Below are positions 34,221 through 43,565 of a DNA stretch of 45,542 bases, in pieces. Made by a program: the position numbers and the translations under genes. Source of the DNA: Claveliimonas sp963592205 (lineage in GTDB: Bacteria; Bacillota; Clostridia; Lachnospirales; Lachnospiraceae); assembly GCA_963592205.1 (NCBI GenBank), contig CAVAVU010000088.1, positions 1-45,542 of the forward strand. The letters run 5' to 3'. Every line of letters starts with the position of its first letter. The stretch's first letter is position 1. Under the pieces are notes generated by a model, which did no database searches, was not told the DNA's origin, and saw nothing but the letters and a program-made list of their open reading frames with translations.

Positions 34221-35897
34221 TTACTTATTATTTAAATCGTGTTCATCGAATGCTTCACTGATTGCGGCTCCCGGTGCAACCATTGGCCACACCTTCTCAT
34301 CCGAATCGATCTGACAATCGATAACCACAGGTTTACCAAGTTGTAGCGCCTTTGCAAATATCTCCTGGAATTCTTCTCTGGATGTTGCACGGAATCCTGC
34401 AGCTCCCATCGCTTCTGCCAGTTTTACAAAGTCAACTGCATCATTCAATACCGTTGCGGAATATCTCTGTCCATAGAACAGATCCTGCCACTGACGTACC
34501 ATACCAAGCACATGGTTATTCACAACCACCTGAATGATCGGGATATTATGTCTGACCGCTGTTGCGATCTCATTCATATTCATACGGAAACATCCGTCTC
34601 CTGCCACATTGACAACCACTTTATCCGGACGTCCCATCTTCGCACCAAGTGATGCTCCAAGACCGTATCCCATGGTTCCCAGTCCACCGGATGTCAGCAA
34701 TGTACGTGGCTCTGTATATTTGTAGAACTGCGCTGCCCACATCTGGTTCTGTCCTACCTCTGTGACAATGATTGCTTTACCTTCCGTCTGACGGTAGATC
34801 TCTTCTACCACATATGGACCTGTCAGTCCTTCCGGATGGTAAGTAAGCGGATATTTTTCTTTGTAATCACGGATCTTCGCGATCCACTCTGCATGATCCT
34901 GCTGCTCCAATTCTTTGTTGATCCGGTCCAACACTACTTTCAGATCTCCGATCACACCTTCATCAATCAATACGTTTTTATTCATTTCTGCCGCATCTAC
35001 ATCAAACTGTAGAATCTTAGCATTGCTTGCAAATTTTTTTGCATTGCCGGTAACACGGTCACTGAATCTTGCTCCCAGTACGATCAGCAGGTCACATTCA
35101 CTGACTCCGTAGTTAGAATTCTTTGTTCCGTGCATGCCAAGCATGCCTGTGTACAGATCATCCGTGCCAGGAAATGCGCCTTTTCCCATCAGGGAATCGG
35201 TAACCGGTGCATCCACTTTCTTAACAAATTCGTACAATTCTTTGGAAGCTCCGGATAACACCGCACCGCCTCCTACAAATATGTATGGCTTCTTAGACTC
35301 GCGGATCATAGCCAGCGCATGATCCAGATCTTCTCTGCAGATATCCTCTGATGGCTGTACCGGTGCGATCTGCTCCGGCACGTATTCTGTCTTATTCGCG
35401 GTAACATCCTTCGGAATATCGATCAGAACCGGACCCGGACGTCCTGTCTGTGCGATCACAAATGCCTTGCGGATCGTATCTGCCAGATCATTGACATCCT
35501 TTACGATATAGTTATGCTTGGTGATCGGCATTGTAATACCGGCAATATCGATCTCCTGGAAACTATCTTTTCCAAGAAGTGCTACGCCTACATTACAGGT
35601 AATTGCCACTACCGGAATAGAATCCATATATGCGGTTGCGATACCGGTAACCAGATTGGTTGCTCCCGGTCCGCTGGTTGCAAAACATACACCGACTTTG
35701 CCGGTGGCTCTTGCATATCCGTCTGCTGCATGTGCAGCTCCCTGTTCATGGGATGTCAGGATGTGAGTAATCTCATCACTGTGTTTATATAATTCATCGT
35801 ATACATTCAAAATCGCTCCGCCCGGATAACCGAACACAGTATCTATCCCCTGTTCTTTCAGGCATTCGATTACGATTTCTGCTCCTGTTAACTGCAT
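34221..35897 (-). CDS. ilvB: Acetolactate synthase large subunit
   Basis: Thiamine-diphosphate enzyme making acetolactate from pyruvate, the first common step to valine and leucine. 558 residues. N-terminal GYPGGAILNVYDEL with the catalytic glutamate in HEQGAAHAADG, FAD region in the middle, and the thiamine motif GDGCFRMNMNEIATAVRHNIPIIQVVVNN near 430-460. No ilvN regulatory subunit gene is adjacent, nor ilvC. Position between ilvD and serC. RBS AGAGGGTTAAAA. The C-terminus contains an anabolic type GAAGFRATSREEFQEIF region. Confidence 0.95.
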   Translation of the reverse strand: MQLTGAEIVIECLKEQGIDTVFGYPGGAILNVYDELYKHSDEITHILTSHEQGAAHAADGYARATGKVGVCFATSGPGATNLVTGIATAYMDSIPVVAITCNVGVALLGKDSFQEIDIAGITMPITKHNYIVKDVNDLADTIRKAFVIAQTGRPGPVLIDIPKDVTANKTEYVPEQIAPVQPSEDICREDLDHALAMIRESKKPYIFVGGGAVLSGASKELYEFVKKVDAPVTDSLMGKGAFPGTDDLYTGMLGMHGTKNSNYGVSECDLLIVLGARFSDRVTGNAKKFASNAKILQFDVDAAEMNKNVLIDEGVIGDLKVVLDRINKELEQQDHAEWIAKIRDYKEKYPLTYHPEGLTGPYVVEEIYRQTEGKAIIVTEVGQNQMWAAQFYKYTEPRTLLTSGGLGTMGYGLGASLGAKMGRPDKVVVNVAGDGCFRMNMNEIATAVRHNIPIIQVVVNNHVLGMVRQWQDLFYGQRYSATVLNDAVDFVKLAEAMGAAGFRATSREEFQEIFAKALQLGKPVVIDCQIDSDEKVWPMVAPGAAISEAFDEHDLNNK

Positions 35898-35924
35898 TTT
35901 TAACCCTCTCTGTATATCAGTCTA

Positions 35925-37595
35925 TTAATTCTTTGGTACTTCCAGTACTGCACCACGGTTGCCTGATGTAACCATAGCAGCATATCTTGCAAGATATCCG
36001 GTAGTTACCTTTGGCTCTCTCGGTGTCCAGTTCTTTCTTCTCTCTTCCAGTACTTCATCGGATACATCAAGCTGAAGTGTAAGCTCTGGGATATTGATCT
36101 TGATAATATCTCCTTCTTCTACCAGTGCGATCGGTCCGCCTACAGCAGCCTCCGGTGATACGTGACCGATAGAAGCTCCTCTGGATGCTCCGCTGAATCG
36201 TCCGTCTGTGATCAATGCTACACTTGAGCCAAGTCCCATACCTGCAATGGCTGAAGTCGGATTCAGCATCTCACGCATACCAGGACCTCCCTTTGGTCCT
36301 TCGTAACGGATCACTACCACATCACCTGCCACGATCTTGCCACCCTTGATTGCTGCGATCGCATCTTCTTCACACTCGAATACTCTTGCAGGTCCTTCAT
36401 GTACCAGCATTTCATCTACAACTGCAGAACGCTTTACAACGCTTCCATCCGGTGCCAGATTACCTTTCAGTACTGCAAGTCCACCAGTCTTAGAATATGG
36501 ATTCTCTACCGGACGGATAACTTCCGGATTCAGGTTCACTGCGTGCTCAATATTCTCTCCAACTGTCTTACCTGTAACTGTCATACAATCCTTATGGATC
36601 AGTCCAAGCTTATCCAGTTCTTTCATAACAGCGTATACGCCGCCGGCTTCGTTCAGATCTTCCATATAAGTCGGACCTGCCGGTGCGAGGTGGCAGAGAT
36701 TTGGTGTCTTCTCGCTGATTCCATTTGCGAAATCAATCTCAAAGTCCATACCGATCTCATGTGCGATTGCCGGCAGATGCAGCATACTGTTGGTAGAGCA
36801 TCCCAGTGCCATATCAACTGTCAATGCATTCAGAATTGCATCCTTTGTCATGATATCTCTTGGACGGATATTCTTCTCCCACATTTCCATAACTTTCATA
36901 CCTGCATGTTTTGCAAGACGGATTCTCTCAGAATATACTGCAGGGATCGTACCATTTCCGCGAAGTCCCATTCCAAGTACCTCTGTCAGACAGTTCATGC
37001 TGTTCGCTGTATACATACCAGAGCATGATCCACAGGTCGGACAAGTCTTATTCTCAAATTCAAGCAGTCCTTCATCAGAAAGTGTGCCTGCCGCATTAGC
37101 TCCTACTGCCTCAAACATGCTGGAAAGACTGGTCTTTTTACCCTGTACGCGTCCGGCTAACATTGGACCGCCGCTGACAAATACGGTCGGTACATTGACT
37201 CTTGCTGCAGCCATCAGAAGTCCCGGTACGTTCTTATCACAGTTCGGAACCATAACCAGTGCATCAAACTGATGTGCCATTGCCATTGCCTCTGTAGAGT
37301 CTGCGATCAGATCTCTTGTGACCAGAGAGTATTTCATACCGATGTGTCCCATAGCAATTCCGTCACAGACTGCGATTGCCGGAAATACGATCGGTGTTCC
37401 TCCTGCCATTGCTACGCCCTGCTTTACGGCGTTCACGATCTTATCCAGATTCATATGTCCCGGAACGATCTCGTTGTAAGAGCTTACGATACCGACTAAT
37501 GGTCTCTCCATCTCTTCTTTTGTAAGTCCCAGTGCATTAAACAGCGAACGATGTGGTGCCTGCTGTTTTCCCTTCGTAACTGTATCACTTCTCAT
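35925..37595 (-). CDS. ilvD: Dihydroxy-acid dehydratase
   Basis: Iron-sulfur enzyme forming the 2-keto acids of valine and isoleucine. 556 residues. Cluster cysteines are in NCDKNVPG (near 118) and CPTCGSCSGMYTANSMNCLTE (near 190), the classical IlvD/Edd signatures, and the C-terminal GRFSGASRGASIGHVSPEA segment is present. RBS ACAGGAGGAAGATAAA. 22-base gap from leuB and 27-base gap to ilvB, consistent with one operon. Confidence 0.97.
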   Translation of the reverse strand: MRSDTVTKGKQQAPHRSLFNALGLTKEEMERPLVGIVSSYNEIVPGHMNLDKIVNAVKQGVAMAGGTPIVFPAIAVCDGIAMGHIGMKYSLVTRDLIADSTEAMAMAHQFDALVMVPNCDKNVPGLLMAAARVNVPTVFVSGGPMLAGRVQGKKTSLSSMFEAVGANAAGTLSDEGLLEFENKTCPTCGSCSGMYTANSMNCLTEVLGMGLRGNGTIPAVYSERIRLAKHAGMKVMEMWEKNIRPRDIMTKDAILNALTVDMALGCSTNSMLHLPAIAHEIGMDFEIDFANGISEKTPNLCHLAPAGPTYMEDLNEAGGVYAVMKELDKLGLIHKDCMTVTGKTVGENIEHAVNLNPEVIRPVENPYSKTGGLAVLKGNLAPDGSVVKRSAVVDEMLVHEGPARVFECEEDAIAAIKGGKIVAGDVVVIRYEGPKGGPGMREMLNPTSAIAGMGLGSSVALITDGRFSGASRGASIGHVSPEAAVGGPIALVEEGDIIKINIPELTLQLDVSDEVLEERRKNWTPREPKVTTGYLARYAAMVTSGNRGAVLEVPKN

Positions 37596-37617
37596 TTTAT
37601 CTTCCTCCTGTAACCTG

Positions 37618-38703
37618 TTATTTGATATATCCTGCGATCAGATCTCCCATTTCCACGGTTCCGATCTGTTTCTTACCTTCTGACATAATGTCGATGGTAC
37701 GGTAACCATCCTTTAATACCTGCGATACTGCCTGTTCGATTGCATCCGCTTCCTTGTCCAGATCAAAACTGAAACGAAGCATCATTGCTGCTGAAAGAAT
37801 GGTAGCGATTGGATTGGCAATGCCTTTGCCTGCGATATCCGGAGCAGAACCGCCGCTTGGCTCATAGAGACCAAACTTCGTCTCATTCAGACTCGCACTT
37901 GCCAACATTCCGATAGAACCAGTCACCATACTTGCCTCATCCGAAAGAATGTCTCCGAACATATTCTCTGTCAGAATGACATCAAACTGCTTCGGATCAC
38001 GAACCAACTGCATCGCACAGTTATCTACCAGCATATGCTCCAGGGTAACCTCCGGATAATCCTCAGCAACCTCTTCGACAACCTTTCTCCAGAGTCTGGA
38101 AGAATCCAGCACATTTGCCTTATCTACGCTTGTCACTTTCTTTCTGCGCTTCATTGCAATATCAAAACCTCTCTTTGCAATGCGGCGGATCTCATTTTCA
38201 TTATATGTAAGGGAATCATATGCCTTCCGTACTCCGTCTTCTTCTACTGTCTTACGCTCTCCAAAGTACAGTCCACCGGTCAGTTCACGCATGATCATCA
38301 TGTCAAAACCACCCTCTGTAATCTCTTCTTTTAACGGGCAGGCTCCCTTCAGCTCATCATACAACACTGCCGGTCTCAGATTAGCAAACAAATTCAATGC
38401 TTTTCTGATCTTCAGAAGTCCTGCTTCCGGACGTTTTGACGGTTCCAGTTTATACCAAGGTGATGTCTTGGCATCTCCGCCGATCGATCCCATCAGCACT
38501 GCATCACATGCTTTTGCTGTCTCGACTGTCTCATCTGTCAGCGGAACTCCATGTACATCAATGGAAGCTCCTCCCATCAGAAGCTGCTCATATTGACAGG
38601 TATGACCGTATACCTCTCCTACTTTATCAAGGACTTTCATTGCCTCTGTTACTATCTCCGGACCAATTCCGTCCCCTTTAATCACACCAATTTTCAGGTT
38701 CAT
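37618..38703 (-). CDS. leuB: 3-isopropylmalate dehydrogenase
   Basis: Third step of leucine synthesis. 361 residues from the ATG at 38703; an ATG at 38712 is also in frame but AAAGGA abuts it, whereas it lies 8 bases before the 38703 codon. GDGIGPEIV near 10-18, the substrate region RELTGGLYFGERK near 130, and the metal-binding DNCAMQLV, FGDILSDEASM motifs. First gene of the operon leuB-ilvD-ilvB-serC-serA with a sigma-A-type promoter close by. No leuA, leuC or leuD is in the window. Confidence 0.97.
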   Translation of the reverse strand: MNLKIGVIKGDGIGPEIVTEAMKVLDKVGEVYGHTCQYEQLLMGGASIDVHGVPLTDETVETAKACDAVLMGSIGGDAKTSPWYKLEPSKRPEAGLLKIRKALNLFANLRPAVLYDELKGACPLKEEITEGGFDMMIMRELTGGLYFGERKTVEEDGVRKAYDSLTYNENEIRRIAKRGFDIAMKRRKKVTSVDKANVLDSSRLWRKVVEEVAEDYPEVTLEHMLVDNCAMQLVRDPKQFDVILTENMFGDILSDEASMVTGSIGMLASASLNETKFGLYEPSGGSAPDIAGKGIANPIATILSAAMMLRFSFDLDKEADAIEQAVSQVLKDGYRTIDIMSEGKKQIGTVEMGDLIAGYIK

Positions 38704-38763
38704 ATGACTCATCCTTTCATCCCAATATCTACAAACACATCTGTTATGTCTGTTTTATCTCTT

Positions 38764-38792
38764 ATATTATCGTATTTTTCTACTGCTTTCAA
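38764..38792 (-). promoter_or_regulatory. Promoter of the leuB-ilvD-ilvB-serC-serA operon
   Basis: Minus strand TTGAAA (38792-38787), 17-base spacer, TAATAT (38769-38764), about 60 bases upstream of the leuB ATG. The leader is too short for a T-box, so leucine control by that mechanism is not supported here. Confidence 0.5.
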
Positions 38793-38813
38793 CCCTTCGG
38801 GGTTCAAAAACGC

Positions 38814-38854
38814 AAAAAAATGGAGCGTCCTCTGTTTTAAACAGAGAACACTCC
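38814..38854 (-). terminator. Intrinsic terminator of yajC
   Basis: Minus-strand stem of up to sixteen pairs (two G-U), arms within 38854-38822, followed by TTTTTTT at 38820-38814. One of the strongest terminators in the window. Confidence 0.85.
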
Positions 38855-38867
38855 ACTTATTCTGCTA

Positions 38868-39170
38868 TTATTCAGCGTCTGGTTTCTCAACCTGAACGAT
38901 TGCTGATTTCTGCATTGGGATACGGCAGTTCTTATTGCTTCCGAACTCTACGATCACATCATCGTCTGTAATGTCAATGATCACACCGTAAAATCCACTT
39001 GTTGTAAGAACAGTATCTCCAACTTCCAGTTCTGAAAGAAGCTGAGCAAGTCTCTTCTGCTCCTTCTTCTGTGGTCTCATAAGGAACCACCAGAACACAC
39101 CGATAATAACTGCATAGATAAGAATCAGTCCAAGTGGGCTGCTAGCTAATCCTGATGCTAATGTAAACAT
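38868..39170 (-). CDS. yajC: Preprotein translocase accessory subunit YajC
   Basis: 100 residues with one N-terminal membrane helix (about 12-31, LGLILIYAVIIGVFWWFLM) followed by the family signature MRPQKKEQKRLAQLLSELEVGDTVLTTSGFYGVI. YajC associates with SecDF and the Sec translocon. Preceded by tgt in the same direction, as in most bacteria, but with a 135-base gap that holds a separate promoter. RBS AGGAGGAATAGGTT. No secD or secF follows. Confidence 0.96.
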   Translation of the reverse strand: MFTLASGLASSPLGLILIYAVIIGVFWWFLMRPQKKEQKRLAQLLSELEVGDTVLTTSGFYGVIIDITDDDVIVEFGSNKNCRIPMQKSAIVQVEKPDAE

Positions 39171-39212
39171 AACCTATTCCTCCTGCCATCTTTGTAAAAA
39201 AACACTATTGCT

Positions 39213-39241
39213 ATCATACACAATTTTCCGCTATTCATCAA
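39213..39241 (-). promoter_or_regulatory. yajC promoter (sigma-A type)
   Basis: Minus strand TTGATG (39241-39236), 17-base spacer, TATGAT (39218-39213), about 43 bases before the yajC ATG. Confidence 0.5.
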
Positions 39242-39305
39242 GGTTTTTTTCGATTTCTTTATAAGCTCTTTATAATCTTGATAATCTCCGGCTGTTATAC
39301 ATAAT

Positions 39306-40439
39306 TTAATCTTCCGGTGTCTCAAAACCCTTTAGCGTCTTCTCTTTGTATTCTTTATAACATCCTGCATCAATTGCATCTCTGATCTCTTCCATAAGGT
39401 GATTATAGAAATACAGATTATGCAGTACACACAGACGCATTCCCAGCATCTCTTTTGCCTTCAGCAGATGACGGATATACGCTCTGGAATACATCTGACA
39501 CGCCGGACATCCGCAACCTTCTTCAATCGGTCTGTCGTCCAGCTCAAATCTGGCATTAAACATATTCAGCTTACCATGTTTAGTATATACATGTCCGTGT
39601 CGTCCGTTACGGCTTGGATATACACAGTCAAAGAAATCCACACCACGGTCTACCGCTTCCAGGATATTCGCCGGTGTCCCGACTCCCATCAGATAGGTCG
39701 GTTTATTCTCCGGCAGATGTGGTACCACTTCATCCAGAATCCGATACATTTCCTCATGGGATTCTCCAACTGCCAGACCGCCGACTGCGTAACCATCCAG
39801 GTCTAATTTGGAAATCTCATCCGCATGAGCGATACGGATATCTTCATAGATACCGCCCTGATTGATACCGAATAACATCTGATGTTTATTGATCGTATCC
39901 GGCAGGCTGTTCAGGCGATCCATCTCTGCTTTGCAACGCTTCAGCCATCTGGTAGTACGGTCTACTGACTTCTGCATATAATCACGATCCGCTACACTGG
40001 ACGGACATTCATCAAATGCCATTGCAATCGTAGATGCCAGATTAGACTGAATCTGCATACTCTCTTCCGGTCCCATAAAAATCTTGTGTCCATCAATATG
40101 TGACTGAAAATACACGCCTTCTTCTTTAATCTTACGAAGTCCTGCCAGTGAAAATACCTGAAATCCACCAGAGTCTGTCAGAATTGGCTTGTCCCATACC
40201 ATGAATTTGTGCAGACCACCCATTTTCTTCACCACCTGATCACCAGGTCTTACGTGAAGATGATAAGTATTCGACAGCTCTACCTGAGTACCGATCTGCT
40301 GTAAGTCAGCCGTAGATACCGCACCTTTGATAGCAGCCGCTGTCCCCACATTCATAAATACCGGCGTCTCGATATCCCCGTGTACGGTATGCAGGCGACC
40401 ACGCTTGGCTCTGCCGTCTTTCTTTAATAATTCGTACAT
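39306..40439 (-). CDS. tgt: Queuine tRNA-ribosyltransferase
   Basis: Exchanges guanine at the wobble position of tRNAs for a queuine precursor. 377 residues from the ATG at 40439, which has AAGGAAGAAGAAT before it; an in-frame start at 40481 lacks a site. Aspartate base catalyst in TDSGGFQVFSL near 90, nucleophile aspartate region DFFDCVYPSRNGRHG near 265, and zinc ligands CGCPACQ with the distant histidine in LCVLHNLYF near 330. Followed by yajC. Confidence 0.97.
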   Translation of the reverse strand: MYELLKKDGRAKRGRLHTVHGDIETPVFMNVGTAAAIKGAVSTADLQQIGTQVELSNTYHLHVRPGDQVVKKMGGLHKFMVWDKPILTDSGGFQVFSLAGLRKIKEEGVYFQSHIDGHKIFMGPEESMQIQSNLASTIAMAFDECPSSVADRDYMQKSVDRTTRWLKRCKAEMDRLNSLPDTINKHQMLFGINQGGIYEDIRIAHADEISKLDLDGYAVGGLAVGESHEEMYRILDEVVPHLPENKPTYLMGVGTPANILEAVDRGVDFFDCVYPSRNGRHGHVYTKHGKLNMFNARFELDDRPIEEGCGCPACQMYSRAYIRHLLKAKEMLGMRLCVLHNLYFYNHLMEEIRDAIDAGCYKEYKEKTLKGFETPED

Positions 40440-40492
40440 ATTCTTCTTCCTTTCATTTTCCGCTTTATTCAAATTCTCCATTACACAGAATA

Positions 40493-40518
40493 CGCGCCCC
40501 GGTTCTCACCGGAACGCG
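40493..40518 (-). terminator. Hairpin after the L,D-transpeptidase gene, likely terminator
   Basis: Eleven-pair stem with two G-U pairs when read on the minus strand, loop GAGA, followed by TATTCTG. On the plus strand the two wobble pairs would be A-C mismatches, which fixes its orientation. The T-tail is weak. Confidence 0.65.
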
Positions 40519-40533
40519 CTCTACAAGTTCACA

Positions 40534-42246
40534 TTAATAATGACAGATAACCGGAACTCCTGCTTCGATATAATTATAAAGTTCTGCTGCTGATGCAGGC
40601 GGCATATTTACACAGCCATGTGATCCGTATGTCTGATAACGGTCTCCGCCAAATGCTGACTGCCATGACGCATCATGGAATCCGATACCACCGTTAAACG
40701 GCATCCAGTAAGACACAGGAGACTCATATTCATAAGTTCCGTCTTCCAGCTTCTTTCCACGCAGCACCTGATCCTTCTGCTTATAATACAGTGAATACAT
40801 ACCCTGCGGTGTCGCATTGCCCTTATTCGGGTTACCGGTTACGATATCACACTGCATAACCACCTGTCCGTTCTGGATATAATACATATGCTGTGCTGTC
40901 AGATCAACTTCCGCATAGGTAGTACCCCAGTCATTGGCATCATGAGTTGCTGCCCGGCTTGCATAATTCGGTTCTCTTGTAACCGTCTCTGCATTCTGAA
41001 TATTAGCGATCAGGGCATCATATTCCGCACTCTGATCAATCTTCCATCCATAACCGCCACCTTCAACCTGCACTACGTTACCTGTTGCAGTAGTAAAATT
41101 CCTTGTCTTGCCGACTGTATCATACTTCGCTGCAAGATCTGCTATGTACTGCTTTACTGCATCCTGGTTAAAGGTTACCTGCATATTATCATCTACCGTA
41201 ATCCACTGAGAAATTACAGAACTGTCTATCACTTCTGTATTCGGAGAAAAATCCAGTGTAATATTCGCTCCCAGTTCACTGTTCATCTTCTCACATGCCT
41301 CTGCCACTTCCGGTGAATCCTTTGTATATTTCGGCAAAATATAGCAGTCTTCTTCCATCAGATCCACTTCTTTCTGGAAGCCGTTGATCGCCTTTGTAAC
41401 AGTTTCTGTAAATTTATCCTTGTCAATTGCTGTTCCGATCTGCTCTGTGGCAACCTCAAATTTTTCACCTGTAAATTCCGGCTTGGCAGATACGGACGGT
41501 GTCTGATTCTCTTCAGCCAGACAGTCCAGATTCTCAAGTACCTTACTGAGCTTATCTTTATCATACTTCACGCCCACAGAAGATTCGATATTCTGGCTCT
41601 TCCATAAACCGGTAATCCATAACAATGGATTCTGCTTTTTGATCAGCTTCTCAACAGAATCATCAGCGACGTACTCAATGTCGATATCACTTCCGTCAAT
41701 CGTCTCTGTACCGCCATCAGATTCTTTCATATTTAATGTATATCCTTTGACTTCTTCTTTCATATGAGCCTGTACCTGTTCTGCACTGCTCAGTGAAAAT
41801 CCCACTCCATTCACTTTCGTGTTCGGGAAGAAATGAAAGCTGAAATAAACAGATACCGCACCATATAGTACGATTAACGCCAGAATCACGACCAAAATAA
41901 TGCGTCTTCTTCGTTTCTTCTTGCGATGCTTTTCAATAAGTTCATCTCCCTCGGTGATCTTATCATCCTCCTCATCCGGAAATTCATCATATTCTTCCAG
42001 ATCATCGTCCGAATCATCTTCATCTGAATCGTCTATTTCATCATAATCCAGATCATCATCCTGATCCAGATCACCCAACTCGTCATCCAGTTCTAAATCC
42101 GATTCTTCATATTCATCTTCCGAATCGTCTACTCCTTCATCATCTTGAAGTTCTGATAACAGTTCTTCATCATCGATAATCTCGATGTCGTCCCCGGCGA
42201 TAGAAGAAAAGTTATTCTTTTTATTCTTCTTTTTCTTATCTCGCAT
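40534..42246 (-). CDS. Membrane-anchored L,D-transpeptidase with peptidoglycan-binding domains
   Basis: 570 residues. Residues 1-105 are cytoplasmic and extremely acidic, with long Asp/Glu runs, then a basic stop (KHRKKKRRRR) and one membrane helix at about 115-133. Two repeats of the YkuD-associated peptidoglycan-binding domain cover about 145-400 (NTKVNGVGFSLSSAEQVQAHM is typical). The YkuD catalytic domain is at about 440-570, with GIGFHDASWQSAFGGDRYQTYGSHGCVNMPP holding the histidine, the serine-histidine-glycine-cysteine motif and the catalytic cysteine. It cross-links peptidoglycan 3-3 or attaches proteins to it. The acidic tail is unusual. RBS GAGGAG is 10 bases before the ATG. Confidence 0.93.
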   Translation of the reverse strand: MRDKKKKNKKNNFSSIAGDDIEIIDDEELLSELQDDEGVDDSEDEYEESDLELDDELGDLDQDDDLDYDEIDDSDEDDSDDDLEEYDEFPDEEDDKITEGDELIEKHRKKKRRRRIILVVILALIVLYGAVSVYFSFHFFPNTKVNGVGFSLSSAEQVQAHMKEEVKGYTLNMKESDGGTETIDGSDIDIEYVADDSVEKLIKKQNPLLWITGLWKSQNIESSVGVKYDKDKLSKVLENLDCLAEENQTPSVSAKPEFTGEKFEVATEQIGTAIDKDKFTETVTKAINGFQKEVDLMEEDCYILPKYTKDSPEVAEACEKMNSELGANITLDFSPNTEVIDSSVISQWITVDDNMQVTFNQDAVKQYIADLAAKYDTVGKTRNFTTATGNVVQVEGGGYGWKIDQSAEYDALIANIQNAETVTREPNYASRAATHDANDWGTTYAEVDLTAQHMYYIQNGQVVMQCDIVTGNPNKGNATPQGMYSLYYKQKDQVLRGKKLEDGTYEYESPVSYWMPFNGGIGFHDASWQSAFGGDRYQTYGSHGCVNMPPASAAELYNYIEAGVPVICHY

Positions 42247-42347
42247 GTATCATATACTCCTCACAATCATAAATACAATCCCAATTATAATACGGCAGTT
42301 TCCAAAAGTACAGTAGAATTTACCATTTTTAAATTGGATTTATAGTC

Positions 42348-43352
42348 TTACTCCTGCACCAGCAGATCATGGTTCACCGGTGTCAGAAATGCCTCCGCTC
42401 TTTTCTCCGAATCGTATCCCTGTCCCAGTACCCACATAACTTTCGCAACAGTCGCCTCAAGTGTCATATCATGGGATTCCAGTATCGGAAATCGCTCTTT
42501 GATCTTCTTTCCCACCTGGTATACTTCCATATCACTGCCCTCATGGGTAACCTGTGTGGATAACACCACCATCTTGTCTTTTGCAAACCACTCATCCAGT
42601 GCCCGGATAAATGCATCGTCTCCGTAATCCGGAATACCGCCTACTCCAAACGACTCAATAATCAGTGCATCATAATACGGTGCCAGCATCCGTACTACCG
42701 CCGGATTCATGCTCGGTATCAGCTTCAGAAGCAATACATTGTCATTCAGTCGGTGGTAAAATGTAACTTCTCTCTGCATCTGTTCCTTTTCATCAAAGAA
42801 AAAAATGATCTGCTGATCCCGGATCAACGCGATCTCCGGATAGTCGATACTGGAAAATGCATGGTAACTCTTGGAAAATTCTTTCTTCGCTCTCGTTCCT
42901 ACAATCACTTTGCCGCCAAATACGATTGACACGCCACATGCCTTATCATGCGAAGCAAAGCGCAGGCTGTCCATCAGATTCGATCTTGCATCGGTTATTT
43001 CCAGATCGATTGGCTTCTGTGCACCCGTGATCACCACCGGCTTACGGTTGTTCTGGATCAGATAGGACAATGCTGCTGCCGTATATGCCATTGTATCTGT
43101 ACCATGACAGAGCACAAATCCGTCATACTGATCGTAATGTTCCTCAATGATCTGCACCAGCTGTATCCAGTGTCTCGCACAGATATTCGTGCTGTCCACC
43201 ATAAACGGGACAACGGTATCTACATCGCAGAAATCCTCTGCGTCTTTTACATAGCTGAGTAATTCTTCTCCTGTAATCTTCGGCTGTAGTCCCTCTCCCA
43301 TATTGCGGGATGCGATTGTACCGCCTGTTGCTATCAATAGAAGTTTCTTCAT
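42348..43352 (-). CDS. L-asparaginase (type I-like)
   Basis: Hydrolyses asparagine to aspartate and ammonia. 334 residues from the ATG at 43352 (AAGGAGAATATC before it). First catalytic threonine in ATGGTIAS near 9-16, second in CHGTDTMAYTAAAL near 88-101, followed by the conserved KPVVITGAQKP. No signal peptide is seen, so a cytoplasmic type I enzyme is likely. Divergent from aroC, with a 213-base gap holding both promoters. Confidence 0.93.
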   Translation of the reverse strand: MKKLLLIATGGTIASRNMGEGLQPKITGEELLSYVKDAEDFCDVDTVVPFMVDSTNICARHWIQLVQIIEEHYDQYDGFVLCHGTDTMAYTAAALSYLIQNNRKPVVITGAQKPIDLEITDARSNLMDSLRFASHDKACGVSIVFGGKVIVGTRAKKEFSKSYHAFSSIDYPEIALIRDQQIIFFFDEKEQMQREVTFYHRLNDNVLLLKLIPSMNPAVVRMLAPYYDALIIESFGVGGIPDYGDDAFIRALDEWFAKDKMVVLSTQVTHEGSDMEVYQVGKKIKERFPILESHDMTLEATVAKVMWVLGQGYDSEKRAEAFLTPVNHDLLVQE

Positions 43353-43381
43353 GATATTCTCCTTCATATGTAATCTTCTTT

Positions 43382-43409
43382 ATTTTACCACATTTCTATC
43401 TATCCGCAA
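43382..43409 (-). promoter_or_regulatory. Asparaginase promoter
   Basis: Minus strand TTGCGG (43409-43404), 16-base spacer, TAAAAT (43387-43382), with TGG directly before the minus-10 (extended minus-10). About 30 bases before the ATG. Confidence 0.5.
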
Positions 43410-43451
43410 CACTCATGCGCTGTCTTTTCCCTGTACTTTTCACTCCATAAA

Positions 43452-43480
43452 TTGCCTTTTTTATATTCATGCGATATAAT
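43452..43480 (+). promoter_or_regulatory. aroC promoter (sigma-A type)
   Basis: TTGCCT (43452-43457), 17-base spacer, TATAAT (43475-43480) on the plus strand. It gives a leader of about 80 bases with three small inverted repeats built on ATGT/ACAT. Confidence 0.65.
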
Positions 43481-43565
43481 ACTACTGCTAGCGTTAAATG
43501 TATACATGTTATTTTATATGTACGACATTTCGCTTCAACATTATGTTAAGGAGATTATACACACT

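Noticed and set aside
38771..38810. Small CCC-CGAA-GGG hairpin upstream of leuB
   Set aside because: Only five pairs and without a T-tract; it overlaps the promoter minus-35 and may be chance.
38704..38813. T-box or leucine attenuator before leuB
   Set aside because: The leader is only about 55-60 bases and contains no specifier-type stem, T-box sequence or terminator; the nearby hairpin belongs to yajC.
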